Numbered from the stretch's first letter, positions 1 to 8,997 are shown. The stretch is 64,000 nt of DNA from Sulfobacillus benefaciens (GCA_003023695.1 PXYW01000009.1:1-64000); one strand, 5' to 3'. Translations and numbers: made by a program. Notes: generated from the sequence alone by a model not told the origin.

Positions 1-2157
1 CAATAGCGGCCAATGCGTGGGTTCACTCCCAAATAAATGAATCTGATATCCCCCGTCCACCAATTGGGGGATCAGTTGGGACAACAAGGGGCGCCCTTTG
101 GCTAATCCAGCAAGCCCGATGATGGCCAGACTCGGACGCCACTCCCGCGGAGCCATCACCGTCTTCACCGAGATCCCATGTTCGATCACGTGGTCAGACC
201 GTATCGGCATCTGGTGACGGAACAGGTCTTGCGCACTGCGCGAGGGAAATACCACGCAATCCACCATCTCTAGAGCCTTTTGGGATTGCTGGCGCCACTG
301 TTCAATGGACGGCACCCGTATGGAGGGTTTGCTAGCCAAGCATTGTTCACACACGGCCGCGGAAGGCAATTGGCAAAAGACCCCTTCCGGGTTCAGCAGA
401 TTATAATCGGGACACAACGCATAATAGTCATGCACCGTGTAAACAATCGGCAGACCCAAGGCGTGGGCCGCCACGACCACCTCCCACCCGCTCCGAATCG
501 TATGCTGCACGTGCACCACATCGATCTTCCAGGCTGCGAGTTCCGCCGTCAGCCGTTCTACGGCGAAGGGCCGTTCTGCCTGCCATTGTCCTGCTGGCAC
601 TGTGGGCACCCAGGATTGGACATATTCCCAGGCATTGTCGGCGGTAATTTCCTTGATAATCAACTGGGTGCGCGCCTCCCACACCGCATAGACGTCATAA
701 AACGCTCGCAGTTGCTCAATGAGTGCATACACATGGCGCTCCGTGCCCGACACGTGTTGATCATGATAGGGGGCTTGGAGTTGCATCCAAATGCGCGGGC
801 GATCTTTTGGACGATGTTTTCGTTGCCAGGGCATCCAATACTCGGTCAAAGCAGCCATGAAACCCGATTGTAGAAATCGCTGGACCGTATGGGGATACCA
901 TGGATACCGCCGTTCCAGTGCCTCTTCACTGGATCGGTTAGACCACCCGAAGTCGGCGCGGTTTCCCATGGACAAGCGTCCATGATGAAAAATGACGGTG
1001 CGATCATCCAAGACATTCACGAACCCCGCTTGCACGGCGCGTAAACAAAAATCCGTTTCTTCCCCATACCCCGCGCCATAAATTTCATCAAATCCCCCTA
1101 ACAGCGCTCGGGCCTCATGGCGTATGTAGAGGCAAAATCCGACGCCTGTCGGGATCACCGGATAGTGCCGTGGGGGACCCTCCCGATGTTCCAATGCCCG
1201 GTTACCCAGCATCAGCAACGATTGATCTACCTCGAGCGAATAGATTGCGGCGTTGTTGGACACCGGCGTGGCGGTTGCCACTTGGGGTTGACTATAGGCC
1301 GCCAGGCACAGCTTGGGGATCCAGTCTGGGGTCACAATCACATCGCTATTTAATAACACCACATCGTGATGCCGAGGAATGTGGGCAAAACCTTGGTTGA
1401 CCGTACGAATAAAGCCCCAATTCTCCGACCGATCGAGGAAGGTGCCCTGGGGGTGGTTTTCCATCACCGTGCGAATATTTTCCGCCAGCCGCGCTTCGGT
1501 ACTGCCGTCATTGATCACCAGCAAAGATACGGGGAGATTGGCGATGGTCTGGAGCACACTAAACAACGCACTTAGAGTGGCTTTAGACGCATTATACACC
1601 GGCATTAGAATGGTGATCGGAGGCGCCTTGATCACCAGGGCATGGCCATAAATCTTGTAGAAAAGGAGGCCCAAGGCCTGCGCGCACGCTTTTATGCGTA
1701 ATATATCGTCTTCCGTCACATCGGGAAAATATACGAGTCCCCCGAGACCTACCAGCCGACTAAGCTCACCCAGGTCCACCCGATCTGCTGCCATCGTAAT
1801 GATTAAGTCCTGACTCTCCGCCGCGATACCCTCCACATTCTCTGCCCATTCATATAACCCTTCCACGCCTGCTGCCGCGGCCCGAAACTGCATCCACTCT
1901 TGGGTCATGGCATCAGATCCACAACCTACCACCGCGTGGCCACGGACGAGCAATCCCAACGTCAAAACCCCCGTGTCATCTCCACAGACGACGATCCGCC
2001 GGGATTTGGCGACGACATCCCACCATAGAGTGAGGGACCGTTCAGCACGGGCCATGCGGTGCTGCCACGCGCTACAATCCCTCCCGAGGGGGGGTTGCCG
2101 CTGAACGAATTCGCGCAGCCATGCGTCGCGTTCGTGATCTTCCATGGTAAATTCCAC
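1..2157 (-). CDS. Multidomain glycosyltransferase (GT2 plus GT4), 3' end outside window
   Basis: The frame stays open from the start to base 1, giving at least 719 codons; the C-terminus lies outside the window. Residues about 30-170 look Rossmann/methyltransferase-like. A GT-A (GT2) domain follows with a TILMPVYNAS start, an INDGS motif, an LLNSDV metal-site region and GYGEETDFCLRA. The part nearest the window edge begins a GT4-type GT-B domain (VVHVQHT, IVYTVHDYYALCPDYN). GTG at 2157 is preferred because GGGGGA lies 6 nt upstream; ATG at 2145 is the alternative. It follows fliS and another sugar gene on the same strand downstream of flagellin, so glycosylation of the flagellar filament is inferred. 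A role in surface polysaccharide cannot be excluded. Confidence 0.85.
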   Translation of the reverse strand, partial: MEFTMEDHERDAWLREFVQRQPPLGRDCSAWQHRMARAERSLTLWWDVVAKSRRIVVCGDDTGVLTLGLLVRGHAVVGCGSDAMTQEWMQFRAAAAGVEGLYEWAENVEGIAAESQDLIITMAADRVDLGELSRLVGLGGLVYFPDVTEDDILRIKACAQALGLLFYKIYGHALVIKAPPITILMPVYNASKATLSALFSVLQTIANLPVSLLVINDGSTEARLAENIRTVMENHPQGTFLDRSENWGFIRTVNQGFAHIPRHHDVVLLNSDVIVTPDWIPKLCLAAYSQPQVATATPVSNNAAIYSLEVDQSLLMLGNRALEHREGPPRHYPVIPTGVGFCLYIRHEARALLGGFDEIYGAGYGEETDFCLRAVQAGFVNVLDDRTVIFHHGRLSMGNRADFGWSNRSSEEALERRYPWYPHTVQRFLQSGFMAALTEYWMPWQRKHRPKDRPRIWMQLQAPYHDQHVSGTERHVYALIEQLRAFYDVYAVWEARTQLIIKEITADNAWEYVQSWVPTVPAGQWQAERPFAVERLTAELAAWKIDVVHVQHTIRSGWEVVVAAHALGLPIVYTVHDYYALCPDYNLLNPEGVFCQLPSAAVCEQCLASKPSIRVPSIEQWRQQSQKALEMVDCVVFPSRSAQDLFRHQMPIRSDHVIEHGISVKTVMAPREWRPSLAIIGLAGLAKGRPLLSQLIPQLVDGGYQIHLFGSEPTHWPLL

Positions 2158-2184
2158 AACGTTCCCCCAGTTCCCGATGACCTG

Positions 2185-3054
2185 TCATCCCGATCTGTGC
2201 GACAAAGTGCGGCATTGCGCCAAGGCCGATGCCAAGATTGCTTCTTCTTTGACTTGACGCATCACCTTAATGGCCTGTTGTTCGAGTTGTTTTCGCAAAG
2301 CGTCCTGAGTGACTAACGCGATACAAGTTCGGGTCAACTGCCCGTAAGGGACATAGACGGCTGCGTGGGCCAGGATCCCCAGGTCTTCCATAGGACCTGT
2401 TTCGCTCACCACCGCCTTTTGATTGGCAAACAAGTAGGACAAGCGCACCGTCTCGGGTACAGCCGCCTCGTAATAGTGGATATTGAGCACGATTTTCGCG
2501 CGGGCAATGAGCTGATCGCGCTCGCGTCCGTAGACCCCGAATGCAGTTGCGACACGCAGCCCTGAAGCCCTGAGGGCATCTAACACCGCCTGGCGTCGGG
2601 CATTGACGGATCCATAAAATAGGACATCCACATCTTGCACCGGTGTCGATACGATCCGTGTCATTTGTGGCACATACCCAATCGGGACGTGGATCAAACG
2701 GTGGCCCCACCCCGCAGAGGTTAACCGCGCAATATTTTGTGGGCTATAGTCCCATGTGATATGCCGACGGATTAACTCCAGCAGGGATCCTTGTAGCCAC
2801 TCCGATTTTGGGTCAATTTGTTCCAAATTATAAAGGATGGTCGCGGGGGGCAATTGGCCCACAACACCCCGATCCAGCAGATGAGCCCCGAATACGATGG
2901 TACGAGGCGTCTCGGTAATCTGATTTTCCGATAACTCTACGGCATAGCCCAGATTGCTTAACCCAAACCGCACCGTTTCGGCGACCTCACGGAACGCATC
3001 CGAATGCACATACCCCGGAGGTCGGATGATTGTAATGTTAAACGAGGACGCCAT
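2185..3054 (-). CDS. Glycosyltransferase-like protein, probable flagellin modification
   Basis: This 289-residue protein has the look of a GT-B glycosyltransferase C-terminal half. It contains LFYGSVNARR at mid-protein and a later LNIHYYE segment followed by VRLSYLFANQKAVVSE, a pattern seen in glycosyltransferases that sit in flagellar loci. The N-terminal half (ITIIRPPGYVHSDAF, FGAHLL, LYNLEQ) fits an acceptor-binding domain. ATG at 3054 is chosen because AGGTGG lies about 5 nt upstream; a GTG three codons earlier has no such site. It lies between fliS and the large bifunctional glycosyltransferase on the same strand, which suggests one transcription unit. The sugar and acceptor are unknown. 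Confidence 0.65.
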   Translation of the reverse strand: MASSFNITIIRPPGYVHSDAFREVAETVRFGLSNLGYAVELSENQITETPRTIVFGAHLLDRGVVGQLPPATILYNLEQIDPKSEWLQGSLLELIRRHITWDYSPQNIARLTSAGWGHRLIHVPIGYVPQMTRIVSTPVQDVDVLFYGSVNARRQAVLDALRASGLRVATAFGVYGRERDQLIARAKIVLNIHYYEAAVPETVRLSYLFANQKAVVSETGPMEDLGILAHAAVYVPYGQLTRTCIALVTQDALRKQLEQQAIKVMRQVKEEAILASALAQCRTLSHRSG

Positions 3055-3162
3055 CACTTCCACCTGCCCCAGCGCATCCGTCCCCTGGGTTCTCCGTCAC
3101 CACCCGCATTGGTGGGTGAATGCGCACAGGAGTCTTCTCGCAACCTTCCTAGCCCCCGCCTC

Positions 3163-3576
3163 TTACCCCGCGAAATTAATGGACTCGGCTGCCTGTATCG
3201 CGTGAGTCCCCTGGCTCAGATGCCCTTTAATCCCCGCAATGAGATTCTCCAACACGGAGATCACACCATCCAGATCTTCCCGGTGATGGTCCATCTGTGC
3301 CCGGATCGCCTGACGCCAGCAATAGAGATACAGTTGCCGCATGGGCTCTGCCTGCGGATGATCCCGATTCAGGGTATCGACTAACCCCGCCATGACATTT
3401 TGCACAAAGCCGCCATGCACCACCGTCAGTTCCCAATTGTTCTCGTCAATGGCGCGCTGACAGTGACGCGCATGACGCAAAGCGGCTTCAAAGAGCATCA
3501 AACCCAGTTCGTCTTCGGATAACGTCTGGATCGTGTCCACTTTATATTGGATGATCGCCTCGTCGTACACCGTCAC
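3163..3576 (-). CDS. fliS: Flagellar export chaperone FliS
   Basis: The 137-residue helical protein matches FliS in length and pattern. It opens with a YDEAIIQYKVDTIQT segment, has the LMLFEAALRHARHCQRAI helix, and a central NVMAGLVDTLN region. FliS binds the flagellin C-terminus in the cytosol, prevents premature polymerisation and hands flagellin to the export gate. The GTG start overlaps the last base of the fliD stop codon (TAGTG), and its GGAGGT ribosome site lies inside the fliD C-terminus, so the two are probably translationally coupled. Gene order flagellin-fliD-fliS on one strand supports the call. Confidence 0.92.
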   Translation of the reverse strand: MTVYDEAIIQYKVDTIQTLSEDELGLMLFEAALRHARHCQRAIDENNWELTVVHGGFVQNVMAGLVDTLNRDHPQAEPMRQLYLYCWRQAIRAQMDHHREDLDGVISVLENLIAGIKGHLSQGTHAIQAAESINFAG

Positions 3577-5072
3577 TAACCTCCGCTACTGGTACTGTTA
3601 TTCCCGCTATTTTGATTGAACAGGGTGGTAATCAGCGAGTCTTCCTGAGAATACTGCGCGACCTGATTGACCCATTGCCCATATTGGATAATCGCCTGTT
3701 GTTCCTGGGCGTTCAATTGATTTTGCAGCAAGGTAATCTGAGACTGCGTCTGAGATTTTTGCGCCGTCTCGTAAGCAACGGCTTCCCCCGTCACACTATG
3801 GCCTCCGGAATAGAATCCCTGCAACGGGCCTAGAGTCCCGTTCCCTGGGTTTAACAAGGTGTTGAGTTGCTGAAATAGCGCCCCCACACCAGCCGGGTCG
3901 CTACTGAGCGCATTGGTTAATGCCGAAGAATTGATCGCGATCTGGCCATTGCCTTGAAACGTCAACCCGATATCGGCGAGCGACTGATACGTCCCGGTGC
4001 CCAACGTTTGCCCCATCAGGGTTTGGATGGTGTTGATCACGGTCTGTGGCTGAGTGGAAGAAATCACTTGATTCGCGTTGCTTTGGTATTGGTAGGTGGA
4101 CCCGGTTCCGGTCCCCGTACTCGTCACCGTACCCGCATCCGCCAGTTTTTGGGTATCGGTTACCCACTGGTTCCAATCGGTGGCGAATTGCTGAACCGAT
4201 TGCTGCATCGCCGTCACATTGGGTCCGACGGTAATGGTCGCGGATCCGACGCTCGCCACCGTGATGGTGAGCCCGGGGACGAGGGACGTAAAGGTGTTAG
4301 TCGACGACGAGAGGGCATTGGCCGTGGAGGCGGTCGCCCCAAAATTGACGGCGGCGTTCTGCGCCACCTGAAGTTGTTCCCCGGAAAAATAGGTGGGCGT
4401 GCTAAGGCTGGTATTCCACAATCCCAGTTGATATAAGGGAGACGACGTGCCGGAAGCGGGGGAGACCGCCACATAATGGATGGAATTGGCGGAACCGGTG
4501 GTATTTCCCTGAATTGCAATCGTCCAGTCGCCATTGGCCAACTGCTCCGTCGAGGCGGTCACTCCCGTATTCGCGGCGGTAATGGCATCGGCAATTTGCT
4601 GCAGCGTATCCGTACTGGTCACCGCAATGTCGGTGGAAGGCGCCGTGGATCCGGTATAGATTTGAAACGTACCGGAAAACCCCAAGGCGGTGTTGTCCGA
4701 TGTGATCGCGGTCGGCGGCTGTCCTTGATCAATCTCCGCTTGCGCCAATTGATCGACCGTCAAACTATAGGTGCCTGGTTGTGCGCTGGAGTCGGATGCC
4801 GTGAGGATTCTTGGATTGCTGGAGGTGGCCGTCAACTGCTGAAAGGTACTCGGCAGACTCAGGGACGTGATATCGCCATTCACCACTTGGGCGTCCGATT
4901 GTAATGTCGTCCACGCCTGGATCAGCGCGGAATCTTGTGTGACCGTGTTTTGCAACGCCGTCAACTGCCGTTGCGACCCTTCCACCAGTAATTGCGTAAA
5001 GGACTCCGGGGTAAAGTCCGATAAAATGGATCCGATTGGCGTCGCATAAATCGACGCCCAATTGATACTCAT
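3576..5072 (-). CDS. fliD: Flagellar filament cap protein FliD
   Basis: This 498-residue protein is the hook-associated filament cap that directs flagellin polymerisation at the growing tip. The N-terminus has the FliD_N pattern (GSILSDFTPES, helical segment to TLQSDAQ), the centre is rich in S/T/A/G and beta-like, and the C-terminal helical region has QITLLQNQLNAQEQQAI as in FliD_C. ATG at 5072 has AAGGAGG 8 nt upstream. It lies 75 nt downstream of flagellin with a 12-bp stem-loop between them and overlaps fliS by one base. The length is within the usual FliD range. Confidence 0.92.
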   Translation of the reverse strand: MSINWASIYATPIGSILSDFTPESFTQLLVEGSQRQLTALQNTVTQDSALIQAWTTLQSDAQVVNGDITSLSLPSTFQQLTATSSNPRILTASDSSAQPGTYSLTVDQLAQAEIDQGQPPTAITSDNTALGFSGTFQIYTGSTAPSTDIAVTSTDTLQQIADAITAANTGVTASTEQLANGDWTIAIQGNTTGSANSIHYVAVSPASGTSSPLYQLGLWNTSLSTPTYFSGEQLQVAQNAAVNFGATASTANALSSSTNTFTSLVPGLTITVASVGSATITVGPNVTAMQQSVQQFATDWNQWVTDTQKLADAGTVTSTGTGTGSTYQYQSNANQVISSTQPQTVINTIQTLMGQTLGTGTYQSLADIGLTFQGNGQIAINSSALTNALSSDPAGVGALFQQLNTLLNPGNGTLGPLQGFYSGGHSVTGEAVAYETAQKSQTQSQITLLQNQLNAQEQQAIIQYGQWVNQVAQYSQEDSLITTLFNQNSGNNSTSSGG

Positions 5073-5093
5073 GGCACCTGCCTCCTTTGAGCA

Positions 5094-5126
5094 CTTTAGA
5101 GCGGGCCACCGCGACCCGCTCTAAAG
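5094..5126. terminator. Perfect 12-bp stem-loop between flagellin and fliD
   Basis: CTTTAGAGCGGG (5094-5105) pairs perfectly with CCCGCTCTAAAG (5115-5126) across a 9-nt loop. There is no U-run on either side. This makes it more likely a partial terminator or mRNA 3'-end stabiliser after the highly expressed flagellin gene, lowering fliD-fliS expression, than a full terminator. Confidence 0.6.
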
Positions 5127-5147
5127 ATCACGCGAAAAATCGGGTCC

Positions 5148-6293
5148 TTACCCGAGGAGTTTTAAGACCATTCCCGGCAGGGAATTCGCTGCCTGCAACG
5201 ATTGCAATCCCGTCTGCAGCAAAATTTGCTGTTGAGCGAACTGACTGGTCACCGTCGCCATATTCGCATCCATAATACTCGATTGCGAGGCCTGCAAGTT
5301 GGTGGACTCTGTTTGGAGGTTATTGCTGGCATAATTTAATTCGTCGAGCTGCGCTCCTACAGCCCCTTGCGCGTTGGTTAAGATGGAGAGGGCCGATTGA
5401 GCTTGCGTAATCGCATACTGCGCACTATTGACCGTTAACACCGACAAGTTGTTGAGTCCGAGGGTGGCACTAGTAAACGTGCCGAATTGGGTACTAATAC
5501 TATTCCCATCCCCCTGATTGGCACCAGTTTGAAATTCCAACTGCGTTCCTGCGGTCACCGAAAACGCGACGGACGTCCCCGTCGTGCCCGCACTCACCAC
5601 GGACGCCTGATTGACCGTAATAGAAAAGCTGTCTTGATTGCCATTTTGTCCCTGCACCACTTGCAGGTTAATGGTGCCGGTGACACTGGCTAAATTCGCA
5701 ACCGTTCCGGCGGCTATCACGGATCCGGCGCTATTTTCCACACTCACAATATCCGACCCATTGCCCGCCGTGGAATAGGACACGGAGACCGTATAATTTC
5801 CCGACGCGATCGCACCGCTGTCGGCGCCGACCGCCACGGCAGCAATCGTGCCCGCCGTCAGGTTCGACACCGTCGGACCGGAGTTCAAGACGGCCGTATT
5901 GTTGTAGTTGAGGGTTTGCGCGACATTGTCCAGCGATGTCATCAGATTATTAATCTGGTTTTGAATGTCGGTTAAATCTTGGGTGTTATTGGTCGAGTTC
6001 GAGGCTTGCACGGCCAATTGTTGTAGCTGCTGGACAATCTGCATATCGGTCTGCATGCCGCCATTGGCCGTGTTCAGCAGGTTGGTGGCTTGACTGGTAT
6101 TGCTAATCGCCGAATTAATGCCCCCCAATTCGCCTTGCATCAAATTCGAAATGGCCAGACCCGATGGGTTGTTCGCAGGGGTATTGATTTGATAGCCCGT
6201 CGACATTTCATCTTGCAGGTTGGAGAGCGTGTTTTGCGTATTGATGAGAGAGTTTTCCGCAAATAAGGCAGGGACGTTAGTATTAATGTACAT
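5148..6293 (-). CDS. hag: Flagellin
   Basis: The 381-residue protein has both conserved flagellin ends. The N-terminal D0/D1 region begins MYINTNVPALFAENSLINTQ and includes NNPSGLAISNLMQG, and the C-terminal D1/D0 region has AQGAVGAQLDELNYASNN, QASQSSIMDANMA and a final QAANSLPGMVLKLLG. The middle (about residues 135-290) is a variable S/T/G/A-rich beta region, probably surface-exposed and a candidate for O-glycosylation. ATG at 6293 has AGGAGG 7 nt upstream. The leader carries a GGA hairpin typical of CsrA control. The downstream fliD-fliS genes and two glycosyltransferases form a filament-assembly unit. Confidence 0.95.
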   Translation of the reverse strand: MYINTNVPALFAENSLINTQNTLSNLQDEMSTGYQINTPANNPSGLAISNLMQGELGGINSAISNTSQATNLLNTANGGMQTDMQIVQQLQQLAVQASNSTNNTQDLTDIQNQINNLMTSLDNVAQTLNYNNTAVLNSGPTVSNLTAGTIAAVAVGADSGAIASGNYTVSVSYSTAGNGSDIVSVENSAGSVIAAGTVANLASVTGTINLQVVQGQNGNQDSFSITVNQASVVSAGTTGTSVAFSVTAGTQLEFQTGANQGDGNSISTQFGTFTSATLGLNNLSVLTVNSAQYAITQAQSALSILTNAQGAVGAQLDELNYASNNLQTESTNLQASQSSIMDANMATVTSQFAQQQILLQTGLQSLQAANSLPGMVLKLLG

Positions 6294-6317
6294 GGTTTAT
6301 CCTCCTTGAGTAGTACT

Positions 6318-6336
6318 CCTCGACATCCTGTCGAAG
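6318..6336 (-). promoter_or_regulatory. CsrA-type GGA hairpin in flagellin leader
   Basis: On the flagellin mRNA strand, TCGACA-GGA-TGTCGA forms a perfect 6-bp stem, extendable by a G-U and a C-G pair, with GGA in the loop. The core ACAGGAUGU is close to the CsrA SELEX consensus RUACARGGAUGU. A second GGA lies in the Shine-Dalgarno AGGAGG about 12 nt downstream. This two-site layout resembles the CsrA-controlled hag leader of Bacillus subtilis, where CsrA blocks ribosome binding and FliW relieves it. Neither csrA nor fliW is in the window. Confidence 0.55.
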
Positions 6337-6749
6337 CAGTCACCAAAATATGGTGCAATTACGTAATACCAGACAATTGGTGGCTGGGGCAATTTTTTAG
6401 GGCTATTTGCACAAAAACTTTTCCATAGTGTCCTAAGATAAAAATGAGTATCCTCGAGACGACAAAAGATTCCTGCCAAATAGTTTTCGTTGCACCATGG
6501 AGGGGATCAGGCAAGAAATGCAGGTTTTCGCGGCCTTAGATACCCAAATATACTGTGAGATAACAACGCAGTGTCAGGAGTTCACTGATTCATCCCGATT
6601 ACAACACCTGGTCGCCGGAGCTTTTAACCCAATCCGCTAGCGATGGTTTGAAATCCCCATTGTAAGGCCATTTCGAGGGCTATCCCTCATCTCTTTCATA
6701 GTGCAGTGACGGCTCGCCCCCAAGCCGCAAAAAAGTAGTTTCCCCCTCG
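6337..6749. other. Non-coding region upstream of flagellin
   Basis: No convincing gene is seen in these 413 bases. They must hold the flagellin promoter, but no clear sigma-D (TAAA-N15-GCCGATAT) match was found by eye. A short CGGCT/AGCCG inverted repeat lies about 30-50 nt downstream of the reductase stop and lacks a U-run. Confidence 0.4.
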
Positions 6750-7559
6750 TCATACACCCATGCTGTATATGGTCACTAATCCGCCATTTAACGGTCGTCT
6801 AGCGGGAAGATTGAGCGATGCGGTGGTAATGGGCTCCACCATTGATGAAGAAAAACCATGATCCTTAGCTATTTTTAGTGTCAAGTCATAACGACTTAAT
6901 CGATCGGGTCCAACCATATGGCGAATTCCCCGATCCCCTCGTTTCACCGCCGCCAACGCTCGCTCCACCAAATCTCGGCTATCCGTTGGGGTATTGATTT
7001 GGTCTATCGCGGCCCTGACCTTGTTTCCGTCTTTTAACTGCTGGACAATCCGAAACACGAAATTTCTTGGGTTGGGTTCTTCGCTATAGATCCATGCAGG
7101 CCGGATCACGAGAACATCTGGAACATTTTGTAGAAGGAATTCTTCCGCCTCCACTTTATGCTTGCCATATACCTGCAAAGGGTTGGGAATATCCGTTTCC
7201 CGATACGGCCCGGACGTTCCATCAAATACATAGTCCGTAGAAAAGAATACGAGTTTGGCTCCGTTATCGCGGGCCACTTCTCCAACGCGGCTCGGAGCCT
7301 TCACGTTAAGCAAGTAACTTAACTCCGGCTCTCTCTCACAGCGGTCAACATCGGGCAACGCTGCAGGGATCCACACTACATCCGGTTTACCATCTTGGAT
7401 TAATGCCGTGACCTGGGCCGTGTCGGTGAAATCACACTTCACCTGATTTTTCACTGGATGCGAATAATAGGTGCCGATGACTACCTCGTGATCATGACTA
7501 AGTTTGTTCCAGAGGTAGCCGCCTACTTGTCCTGAAGCGCCAATAATCAAATGTCGCAT
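6750..7559 (-). CDS. RmlD-like SDR reductase (dTDP-4-dehydrorhamnose reductase type)
   Basis: The 269-residue protein is an extended short-chain reductase. It has a GASGQVGGYL nucleotide-binding glycine motif at the N-terminus, an FFSTDYVFDG segment containing the catalytic Ser/Thr region, and YGKHK as the YxxxK catalytic pair. These match RmlD, which reduces dTDP-4-keto-6-deoxy-hexose in dTDP-rhamnose synthesis, although the same fold is used by MAT2B-like and other reductases. ATG at 7559 is chosen because the glycine motif follows at once and AAGGGAG lies about 9 nt upstream; the open frame extends 14 codons further. It stands alone, without rmlA, rmlB or rmlC in the window, so the nucleotide sugar is inferred only. 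Confidence 0.75.
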   Translation of the reverse strand: MRHLIIGASGQVGGYLWNKLSHDHEVVIGTYYSHPVKNQVKCDFTDTAQVTALIQDGKPDVVWIPAALPDVDRCEREPELSYLLNVKAPSRVGEVARDNGAKLVFFSTDYVFDGTSGPYRETDIPNPLQVYGKHKVEAEEFLLQNVPDVLVIRPAWIYSEEPNPRNFVFRIVQQLKDGNKVRAAIDQINTPTDSRDLVERALAAVKRGDRGIRHMVGPDRLSRYDLTLKIAKDHGFSSSMVEPITTASLNLPARRPLNGGLVTIYSMGV

Positions 7560-7651
7560 TCCCTTTGACTCCCTTGTTACCCATTTCCCCGATTGTATCA
7601 CGCCAATTTAGGATAATCAGGATTTAGGCGTAGCACCATTTAGACAATACA

Positions 7652-7690
7652 AGAAGAAGTACCTAGGCCAAAACCCCAGGTACTTCTTCT
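7652..7690 (-). terminator. Terminator of the NifX-like gene
   Basis: Arms at 7652-7664 and 7678-7690 are perfectly complementary (13 bp, AGAAGAAGTACCT with its complement), followed on the minus strand by a T-rich TTGTATTGT. It lies 11 nt past the stop codon. Confidence 0.8.
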
Positions 7691-7700
7691 GCTCCCCGAT

Positions 7701-8030
7701 TCACTGCAAATGTTCGACCACGGCCCGAGCGTTTCCTTGCGCTCCTAAATGGAGGTTCAACCGCATGCTTTGAATCATTCGTTCCATTCCCGGCCCCATA
7801 TGTTCGGCGGCAACATCCGTGACCTTATGATCCATGAGAAACCGGGCGATGCGCGCATGATGCTGCCCCTCCCCATTTTGATCATGCAGGGCATCCCATC
7901 CCACCGCAAACACTTCCCAATTTTCAATCTGTCCCTGATCGTTCATCCGTGCTATCGCGACTTTAGGGGCCTTTCCCCATCGGGGCTCGACCTGTCCTTG
8001 ATCATCAACAGGAATGCAAACCACACGCAT
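7701..8030 (-). CDS. NifX/NifB-like iron-molybdenum cofactor-binding family protein
   Basis: The 109-residue protein fits the dinitrogenase iron-molybdenum cofactor-binding family (PF02579; MTH1175/YedF-neighbour type). It starts MRVVCIPVDDQGQVEPRWGK, has an FAVGWDALHDQ region, a HHARIARFLMDHKVTDVAAEHMG core typical of the family's ligand-binding loop, and an LGAQGNARAVVEHL end. ATG at 8030 has GGAGGT 7 nt upstream. No nif gene is present, so nitrogen fixation is not implied; stand-alone members often occur with metal or redox genes. It lies 19 nt after the MBL hydrolase, so the two are probably co-transcribed. Confidence 0.75.
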   Translation of the reverse strand: MRVVCIPVDDQGQVEPRWGKAPKVAIARMNDQGQIENWEVFAVGWDALHDQNGEGQHHARIARFLMDHKVTDVAAEHMGPGMERMIQSMRLNLHLGAQGNARAVVEHLQ

Positions 8031-8049
8031 TGTCACTACCTCCACTCTC

Positions 8050-8997
8050 TTATAGCTTGCCTGCCTTCTTCTTTTGCTTATACACAATCATGCCCTGCGC
8101 GTTCAAATAAATGTCCAGTGCCAAATCCGAAAGGTCGTCGAGGTGCGTCCGACCCTCCAAATCTTTGGACAAATACGCTCGCAATTCCTCTTCGGCCATC
8201 TGCGCAGTCGCGTCGTCTGGTAACCTATCTAATATCTGTTGAATCGCAAATATTCCTCGTCTGGTGAAGGCAAACGCTTCACTGGCGGGCGCAGTCGGCC
8301 CAAAGTGTGTATGATAAATCACATTGGGATTCATCGCCTGCAAACGATCCAACGACGCCAGCATCACCTCGGGGTCAAAGTCCGGCGGACTTGTGGTAGG
8401 AAAGCCATAGATAACGTTGTCGCCGACCCCTTCAAAACGATAGCGAATTCCAACCATGTCACCTGAGAATATTCCCCGTGTCACATTGTCCCAGATGCAA
8501 CTGTGATGTTTGGCATGGCCCGGCGTATCATAGAATGTCAGGCGACGTCCATTGCCTAATTCCAATATGGAGCCATCTTCTTGAACTTGCACACGATCAT
8601 GAGGTACCGGCAATATCGCGCCAAATAAAGATTCCAGGGCACTACCATAAACCGCCCGAGAGCCCGCTTCGAGCCGTGTGGGATCAATGAGGTGGGGCGT
8701 TGCTCGTCGATTCGCATGCAACACGGCATACGGCGCCGCTTCCATCATTCGGCCCGCCCCTCCAGCATGGTCGAGATGAACATGGGTCACCACAATATGT
8801 TTAAGATCTACCGGTGCATAGCCTAAGGTCTTCAGTCCATCCGCCACATAGGTAAAGCAATTGCTAGATCCGGTCTCAATGAGGGTCGGTTCCGGACCCC
8901 GAATAATATAAGCCGAACTACGAAATGGTCGGCCCGCCTCATGTAAATCGACGAGGAAGAGGTCTTCTCCCACTTCTGTTACTGCGATGTTTACCAC
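8050..8997 (-). CDS. Metallo-beta-lactamase fold hydrolase
   Basis: The 315-residue protein has the full MBL metal set: THVHLDHAGG (HxHxDH), a later TPGHAKHH histidine, SGDM aspartate and YHTHFGP histidine near residue 230. The ending resembles glyoxalase-II-like or flavoprotein-associated hydrolases, but no specific substrate can be read. The predicted start is GTG at 8997. The best purine-rich site (AAAGGGAGG) touches the start codon, so initiation is unusual or lies at a rarer codon a little downstream. It is followed closely by the NifX-like gene. The cytosolic location is inferred from the absence of a signal peptide. Confidence 0.8.
   Translation of the reverse strand: MVNIAVTEVGEDLFLVDLHEAGRPFRSSAYIIRGPEPTLIETGSSNCFTYVADGLKTLGYAPVDLKHIVVTHVHLDHAGGAGRMMEAAPYAVLHANRRATPHLIDPTRLEAGSRAVYGSALESLFGAILPVPHDRVQVQEDGSILELGNGRRLTFYDTPGHAKHHSCIWDNVTRGIFSGDMVGIRYRFEGVGDNVIYGFPTTSPPDFDPEVMLASLDRLQAMNPNVIYHTHFGPTAPASEAFAFTRRGIFAIQQILDRLPDDATAQMAEEELRAYLSKDLEGRTHLDDLSDLALDIYLNAQGMIVYKQKKKAGKL

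Noticed and set aside
6450-6480. TGGCAGGAATCTTTTG as a sigma-54 promoter
   Set aside because: The GC of the -12 element is missing, so the match is chance level.
6480-6560. GCCGCGAA on the minus strand as a sigma-D -10 box for flagellin
   Set aside because: Six of eight bases match but no TAAA lies 15 bases upstream, and it is about 210 bases from the start codon.
7701-8030. Nitrogen fixation gene
   Set aside because: The NifX-like domain is common in non-fixing bacteria and no other nif gene is in the window.
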